Source of the DNA: Candidatus Zhuqueibacterota bacterium
GTDB taxonomy: Bacteria > Zhuqueibacterota > Zhuqueibacteria > Zhuqueibacterales > Zhuqueibacteraceae
Reading direction: 5' to 3'
NCBI GenBank assembly: GCA_003576975.1
Contig: QEVD01000011.1
Location: 1-47,247, forward strand
Length of the DNA: 47,247 nucleotides
Each line of letters begins with the position of its first letter. Position 1 is the stretch's first letter. Shown here in pieces: positions 42,363 through 47,247 of the stretch. The translations under genes and the position numbers were made by a program. The notes below the pieces were generated by a model. That model was not told the origin of the DNA. It ran no database searches and was given only the letters and a program-made list of their open reading frames with translations.

Positions 42363-43589
42363 ATGCAAACCGAAGTCACCGGCCAACCGGAATTGCTGGA
42401 GTTGGCGACCGAGCCGTGGAAGGAACGCATCACCGGCGAAATCCTGACGCGCGTGCAGGAAAACGTGTTGCGCTATTATCCCGAGCTGGCGCGTGAAAAA
42501 AGCGCGCGTGTCGTGCTCAGCAAACCGCCGCAGCGCCGCCGGTTCACGTTCATTTTCTGGTTGACGATCGAAAGCCCGGAAGGCCGGCCGCTGAAAAACC
42601 TGATTGCCAAGGCCTACCGCATTACGCCCAAAAAAGACGCGCGCGACCAGGACATTCGCTACAAAAGCCAGCGCGAATTTCTGTTTCATCGCGAGGTTTA
42701 TGACTACTTCAGCGCGCAGGCAGAAGTGTATTCCGTGGTGAGGCCGCTGGACTATTTTCCCGACTTGCTGACGTTGATCGTCGAAAAAGCAGAGGGCAAA
42801 GATCTTGGCGTTTTGATCAAAGAAACACGTTATGCGCTGAGCGGCTATCAAACCCGCAAAACCCGGCTGGGCGCATATGTGCAGCGGTGCGGCAAATGGC
42901 TTGCCCTCATGCACCGCGGTTTTCCGGCCGGCGCCGCGTTGAAACTCGAACCCGATCATTTCGAACGGCAAGTCAATCATTATTACAAACGCTTTTGCAA
43001 AGCCGGCGGTGAAGTGGAGTTGGCCGACCCCCTCCGGCAGCGCATCCTGGCGGTCAGCCGCAAATTCGCCGGCGCCGAAGCCACACAAGCGCATCTGCAC
43101 GGCGATTTCAAACTGCGCCATCTGTTTTTTACGCCGGAACGCATCATTCCCATTGATTTCGGCAATGAATTATCTGGCGCGGCCTTCGACGATGTGGCGC
43201 GCTTTCTCGTCGAGTTGAAGTTGATGGAATATGGCGCGCGCTTGCCGCTGCACAGCGACTTGATGCCCTACTTGCAGGAACAATTCCTTTTGGGTTATCT
43301 GGGATCGAGTTCCTGGCCGCCCTTGTTGCGGCTCTATTATGTCGTCTGGCTTTGGGCCAAGTGGGATCGCCGCTTGAAAAAATTGACCACCAACAAGCGT
43401 GTGCGCAAAGCTTTGGATTGGATGCACGCCGGAGGCGTGCAGCGCCTGCTCAATCACACGTATGTAAATAGCTGGTTCAAGCGCGAGCTAACCTCTGAAC
43501 TTACTATTTTAGAAAAGGAAGTTGACGGTGACAACCATGACGGACACCACCCGCCGCCAAGCCCCGCGTTCCGTTCTCTCAAAGCATGA
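42363..43589 (+). CDS. APH-fold kinase with Asn-to-His substitution in the catalytic loop
   Basis: 408 residues, AAGGAAA before the ATG. A paralog of the protein at 24129: both share IESxEG/VESAEE-type strands and VVRPLDYFPDLLTLIVEKAEG against VVRPIAYYLDLLTIV. The catalytic loop here is HGDFKLRH (H246, D248), so the metal-binding Asn expected at residue 253 is His. The DFG-equivalent Asp265 (IPIDFG) is kept. Phosphotransfer may be weak, altered or lost. The last about 20 codons overlap the start of the next gene by 62 bases and look like read-through sequence. Confidence 0.75.
   Translation: MQTEVTGQPELLELATEPWKERITGEILTRVQENVLRYYPELAREKSARVVLSKPPQRRRFTFIFWLTIESPEGRPLKNLIAKAYRITPKKDARDQDIRYKSQREFLFHREVYDYFSAQAEVYSVVRPLDYFPDLLTLIVEKAEGKDLGVLIKETRYALSGYQTRKTRLGAYVQRCGKWLALMHRGFPAGAALKLEPDHFERQVNHYYKRFCKAGGEVELADPLRQRILAVSRKFAGAEATQAHLHGDFKLRHLFFTPERIIPIDFGNELSGAAFDDVARFLVELKLMEYGARLPLHSDLMPYLQEQFLLGYLGSSSWPPLLRLYYVVWLWAKWDRRLKKLTTNKRVRKALDWMHAGGVQRLLNHTYVNSWFKRELTSELTILEKEVDGDNHDGHHPPPSPAFRSLKA
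43517..43521 (+). promoter_or_regulatory. Ribosome binding site for the GTG start at 43528
   Basis: GGAAG lies 6 bases before a GTG at 43528. The ATG at 43537 would be 15 bases away, and the TTG at 43522 would be touching it. This favours the GTG start. Confidence 0.45.
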
Positions 43590-46056
43590 GGCCAAACGTT
43601 GCCGCTTGTTCGCCCGCCTGTCGAAGATCGGGTTTACTCCTGTGCTCCTCCTGCTGCTGGCCTCCATGGCCATGGCGTGCAGCGATGATGCCAAGCAGAG
43701 TTTGAGTGACACGGCAAAGAGCATCATCAAAGAAAAAAAGAAATCTGCCGGCAAAAGCGAGGCGAAAGCCCCCGTCCCAATTTCGGTGTATACGCCGCCG
43801 CCGCAAAGCCCGCTGGCGCGCAAGGTGCATCCGCGGCTTTATCTGACGCCGGAAGAATTGCCGGCGCTGCGCCAGCGTTTGAAAACTCTTTATCGCGAAG
43901 AGTTTCAGAAATATGTCAACGAGCTGGATCGTCATTTTGACGATCTCCCGGAATCGAAAATTGGCGGCATTCTTTATCTCGATACCAAAAACTATGCGTT
44001 TTTGTATCTCATTGATCCCGCCACGCTGCCCGAGTTCTCCTTCGGCCACAGCCGTGAACAGTATGGCCGCAAAGCGATTGAACACGCCATGTTTATCAAA
44101 CGAGAGACGCGGCACGATCGCCAATCGTCCGCCGGTTTGCAGGGCGACAACGGCGGCTATCTCAATTTGAGTTTGGCCGTGTCTTACGACTGGTTGCATG
44201 CCCTGTTGACGCTTGAGGAAAAGCGCACGCTCGCCGATGCCATGATTCGTTTGTATGATACGCGCGACGACGAAGCCGATCCCGGCAATTATGTCAAACT
44301 CTCCAATCAAGTCACCGGCTACATTCATTCCGGCTGCGCCGGCGCACTGGCCTTGTGGGGTGATGATCTGGGGCCGGGTTACAGCGACAAAGCGCAAGAA
44401 ATGCTGAATTTTTTCAACGCCGTTTTTCTCGAACGCTCACTTGCGGTGGGTGATAAAGTATTCGAAGGCCCGGGTTGGGGCGAAGGCGCGAGTTACTACA
44501 TGATGGGAATTACCAACGTCAGTTTCATGGCGGGCGCCGCCTCCACGGCGCTGGGTGAAAATCTTTTCTTCAAACATCCTTTTTTGCGTTACAACGTGCT
44601 TTACCTTTTGTACAACATTCTGCCGCTCAAGTTGAAAGATAACTACTACCTTTCCCGGCACGATACCAACAGTCTGCAAAAAGTGATCGGCAGCAGCACG
44701 GGGCGCATCTGCGCCATTTCCGCGGGTGCGCTGCAGCATGAAGACCCTCGTATTGCCGGTTTGGCCAAATGGATGATGAGCGAAAGCGGCTTTGGCCAAA
44801 AAATGGAAGATTGGAAGTATTTCGATCCTCGCATCGATTATTTGTTTTTCAAATTCATTTGGGGCAGCGCCGAGGTGACGCCGCTAACGCCGGAACAGGC
44901 AGGCATGCCGTTGACCTATAAACTGGCGTTGGGCGAAATTGTCATGAAGTCATCTTTTGATAAAGAAAGCTCGACGCATATCATTTTTTGGGCGCCAAAG
45001 TATTGGTACGCCCCGCATGCGCACAAGGACATTGCGAGTTTTACGATTTTCAAGCACGGCAGCCTGGCGTTGGATGCCGGCAGTCCCAAAAATGCCAACG
45101 ATTTTCCGCGCAGCTCCAGCGCACGCGAAGCCGTGTTTCACAACATTCTCGGCCTGTATGATCCCGACGAGCCAGAGGACGCCGACGATCGCAATTTTAT
45201 GAATTTCAGTTTCAGCGCGCGGAGTGAGGCCGATCATTGGCAAGACGAGGAGTATCAGCCCAACGGCCGGAATTATATTGGCGAAATCAAGGCGCTGGAA
45301 TCGAATGCGGATTATGATTTTGTCGATTACGACTATTCCGCGGCCTATCGCGGCGGCGACAAGAGCAAAGCGAGTTCGGCGCATCGCCGCTTCGCGTATT
45401 TGCGCGGGCCGGAGAATCAGGAATTCGTGCTCATCCACGACCTGGTGGAATCTCCATTCGAAAAACGTTTTCTCTTGCACACCGCCTTCGAGCCGGCGAT
45501 TGCCGATGATCAAATTACGGTAACGAACAACTTCGAGGTGGCGCACGGGCGCATGATTGTGAAATCGCTGCTGCCCGCGCAAAAGGAAATTCTGAAAATC
45601 GGCGGCGAGGCCATGTGGTTTGTGGATGCCGACGGCAAGCCGGTGAAATCGCGCGGGCCTTACGTTGACTGGGGCGCCTATTGGACCGGCAGCTATCGCG
45701 CCGAGATTCGTTCCAAAGACGGTGAATTCCTTACTGTCATGCAAATCGGCGACTCGCGCACATTGCAGGCAATGGCGCCCGTCACCAAAATCGCATCCGC
45801 CGTGTGTTCCGGCGCCTTGATCAACGGCCAGCGGCTGGTGATGTTCAGCAAAAATACGACGCCTCAGCGTTCACTGAATTATAAAATTTCTGCTCAAGGA
45901 TTGGTTTCTCATTTGGTCACCGGCCTCACGCCCAACAAGATGATGCAGCTCAGAAAGAACGGCAATGTCTTTTTGAATGTGAAAACCAGCGAGCAGGGCG
46001 TGATGTACTTCAAGGACGACCCGCAGGGTTCAGCGACCTACGAGGTAACGGAGTAA
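43528..46056 (+). CDS. Heparinase II/III-type lipoprotein lyase
   Basis: 842 residues from the GTG at 43528. A lipoprotein signal is clear: Arg/Lys-rich start, LLLLLASMAMAC and a Ser/Asp-rich mature end, so it is probably on the cell envelope. The linker (KKKSAGKSEAKAP) precedes a helical toroid domain and a beta domain with HAHKDIASF (497-505, His497/His499/Asp501) and LALDAG. This is the same motif as in the lyase at 25216. It would degrade or trim a uronic-acid polymer, for example releasing surface EPS or recycling it. It overlaps the APH-like gene by 62 bases. Confidence 0.82.
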   Translation: MTTMTDTTRRQAPRSVLSKHEAKRCRLFARLSKIGFTPVLLLLLASMAMACSDDAKQSLSDTAKSIIKEKKKSAGKSEAKAPVPISVYTPPPQSPLARKVHPRLYLTPEELPALRQRLKTLYREEFQKYVNELDRHFDDLPESKIGGILYLDTKNYAFLYLIDPATLPEFSFGHSREQYGRKAIEHAMFIKRETRHDRQSSAGLQGDNGGYLNLSLAVSYDWLHALLTLEEKRTLADAMIRLYDTRDDEADPGNYVKLSNQVTGYIHSGCAGALALWGDDLGPGYSDKAQEMLNFFNAVFLERSLAVGDKVFEGPGWGEGASYYMMGITNVSFMAGAASTALGENLFFKHPFLRYNVLYLLYNILPLKLKDNYYLSRHDTNSLQKVIGSSTGRICAISAGALQHEDPRIAGLAKWMMSESGFGQKMEDWKYFDPRIDYLFFKFIWGSAEVTPLTPEQAGMPLTYKLALGEIVMKSSFDKESSTHIIFWAPKYWYAPHAHKDIASFTIFKHGSLALDAGSPKNANDFPRSSSAREAVFHNILGLYDPDEPEDADDRNFMNFSFSARSEADHWQDEEYQPNGRNYIGEIKALESNADYDFVDYDYSAAYRGGDKSKASSAHRRFAYLRGPENQEFVLIHDLVESPFEKRFLLHTAFEPAIADDQITVTNNFEVAHGRMIVKSLLPAQKEILKIGGEAMWFVDADGKPVKSRGPYVDWGAYWTGSYRAEIRSKDGEFLTVMQIGDSRTLQAMAPVTKIASAVCSGALINGQRLVMFSKNTTPQRSLNYKISAQGLVSHLVTGLTPNKMMQLRKNGNVFLNVKTSEQGVMYFKDDPQGSATYEVTE

Positions 46057-46065
46057 ACAGACGTT

Positions 46066-47127
46066 ATGGCGATTGTGATTCGCGATGCCGAGCTGAAGCG
46101 TGACCGTCAAGTGATGATGGATTGCCTGCTGCGCAACCGGCAGCGCTATGAGAAAAATGATGCCTTCGAGCAACGTTTCGATTGGGCCTATTCCGGCAAT
46201 CCTTACGGCGAGGGCCGGGCGTGGCTGGCCGTTGATGAAGCCGCGAACAAAGTGATCGGCTTCACCTCGGCGTTCCCGCGCCGCATGTTCGTGAACGGCG
46301 AATGCATGATTGGCTGGAATTGTGCCGATTTTTCCATCGACAAAGAATACCGCACGCTGGGCGCCGCGATGAAATTGCGCCGCGCCGCCAAAGAGTGCGT
46401 TGACCGCGGCGAGTTTGCCTTTTTGTACGCGCATCCCAACGATCGCATGCGCGTGGTGCACGAGAAGGTCGGCCATCACGCCATCGGCAAAATGGTGCGC
46501 TATGCCGCGCTATTGCGGCTCGATCAAACTCTGGGCGCCAAGCTCGGCAATAATCCGGTTGCGAAAGTATCAGCAGCGCTGGCGAATCCTCTGCTGTGGC
46601 TGATGGCGCCGAGCCGTTCCGGTCTCGACAAGTTTCAATTCAGCCTGGTGCAAGAGCAGCGTTTTGGTGAAGAGTATGATCGCTTGTTCGAAAAAGTCAA
46701 ACACCAGCACAGCGTCATCGGCAGCCGCGATACGGAGTATTTGAACTGGCGCTTCCTGCGTAATCCGCTCTATCGCGCCAAGAGCCTGCGCATGCAACAA
46801 GATGGTGAGCTGAAAGGATATGTTTTGTATTACGAAGGCAACGGCATCGCGCGCGTTGCCGACGCAATTGTTGAAGGCAAAAGCGACGAGATGGGCATAC
46901 TGCTGGCCGGGCTGATTCATCATCTGCGCAAAGACGGCATCAGCTCGATTTCGCTGCGCCTGCACAACATGAATCCCCTGCTGGCGCAAGCGCAGCAACT
47001 CGGGTTTCGCTATCGCGACGATGCCACTTCTACGGTAATTGCCTACGCTTCATCAACTTCGCCCTACGCCCCGGTTGTATTGGAGGGCAAGAATTGGTTT
47101 ATGACAGTGGGTGATCGAGATATTTAG
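46066..47127 (+). CDS. GNAT-family acetyltransferase-like protein
   Basis: 353 residues. The N-terminal half shows a GNAT fold: VIRDAELKRDRQVMMDCL, then VIGFTSAFPRRMFVNGE, the CADFSIDKEYRTLGAAMKLRRAAKE block in the acetyl-CoA site region, and FLYAHPNDRMRVVHEKVGH. The C-terminal half (from about 200) may be a second GNAT-like or related domain (YLNWRFLRNPLYRAKSLRMQ), as in EPS-locus acyltransferases. It starts 10 bases after the lyase gene. It may acetylate a sugar or amino sugar of the polymer; the acceptor is unknown. Confidence 0.78.
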   Translation: MAIVIRDAELKRDRQVMMDCLLRNRQRYEKNDAFEQRFDWAYSGNPYGEGRAWLAVDEAANKVIGFTSAFPRRMFVNGECMIGWNCADFSIDKEYRTLGAAMKLRRAAKECVDRGEFAFLYAHPNDRMRVVHEKVGHHAIGKMVRYAALLRLDQTLGAKLGNNPVAKVSAALANPLLWLMAPSRSGLDKFQFSLVQEQRFGEEYDRLFEKVKHQHSVIGSRDTEYLNWRFLRNPLYRAKSLRMQQDGELKGYVLYYEGNGIARVADAIVEGKSDEMGILLAGLIHHLRKDGISSISLRLHNMNPLLAQAQQLGFRYRDDATSTVIAYASSTSPYAPVVLEGKNWFMTVGDRDI

Positions 47128-47247
47128 CAAGGGGCAGGTTGCAAGGGGCAAACAGCGGCGATACTACTTTATGTCATGGCCAACACCATTATTTGTCATT
47201 CAGCAGGAATCCTGTGAAGTATCATAAAAATGACCCAAATCGATTGC

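Overview
The window is 47.2 kb with every supported gene on the + strand, moderate-to-high GC, short gaps and frequent 4-60 nt overlaps. The protein families suggest an uncultured Gram-negative bacterium near the FCB/Calditrichota/KSB1 group. Evidence for this is a type IX-secretion-like C-terminal sorting domain, a PorV/PorQ-like outer-membrane protein, a PEGA/DUF5683 protein and fibronectin-rich lipoproteins, next to an exopolysaccharide (EPS) locus resembling the exosortase-A (XrtA) associated type. The taxonomic placement is an inference from gene content.

Layout. (a) 1-3418: the 3' part of a large secreted protein with a T9SS-like C-terminal domain, and a PorV/PorQ-like protein. (b) 3806-4669: a sensor-plus-Fis-HTH regulator, flanked by two gene-free stretches. 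(c) 5032-16425: the initiating and export half of the EPS system. It holds a polyprenyl-phosphate sugar-1-phosphate transferase, a PEGA/DUF5683 protein, a multi-FN3 lipoprotein, a Wza-like export protein, a Wzz-like chain-length protein, an unusual STAS-acidic linker-HTH protein, a TPR protein, a BY-kinase ATPase with a Tyr-rich tail, and a UDP-hexose epimerase. (d) 16677-22410: an XrtA-type deacetylase, a FemAB-like acyltransferase, a GT2, a second deacetylase and a GDP-mannose-6-dehydrogenase-like enzyme. (e) 22718-32662: GT4 enzymes, an APH-like kinase, a heparinase II/III-type lyase, and a multiheme cytochrome c-TPR membrane protein whose N-terminus appears frameshifted. (f) 32677-41919: a degenerate methyltransferase-kinase fusion, a nucleotidyltransferase-thymidylate-kinase-like fusion, the Wzx flippase, a Wzy/ligase-like polymerase, a third CE4-type deacetylase, a small P-loop kinase and a TIGR03088-like GT4. 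(g) 42363-47127: a second APH-like kinase that has lost the conserved Asn, a second heparinase-like lipoprotein and a GNAT protein.

Working model. The sugar transferase loads the first sugar on the lipid carrier. The GT2 and GT4 enzymes extend the repeat unit using nucleotide sugars from the epimerase and the GDP-sugar dehydrogenase, so a uronic-acid-containing polymer is likely. Wzx flips the repeat unit and the Wzy-like protein polymerises it. The Wzz-like protein and the separate BY-kinase control chain length, and the Wza-like channel exports the product. Deacetylases, the FemAB/GNAT proteins and the lyases probably tailor or degrade the polymer. No exosortase gene is visible here.

The most unusual items are the STAS-linker-HTH protein inside the export operon, the c-type multiheme cytochrome translationally coupled to a glycosyltransferase, and the recurring set of small-molecule-kinase folds (two APH paralogs, a methyltransferase-kinase fusion and two thymidylate-kinase-like proteins) interleaved with glycosyltransferases. 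No tRNA, rRNA, CRISPR array or insertion sequence was recognised.
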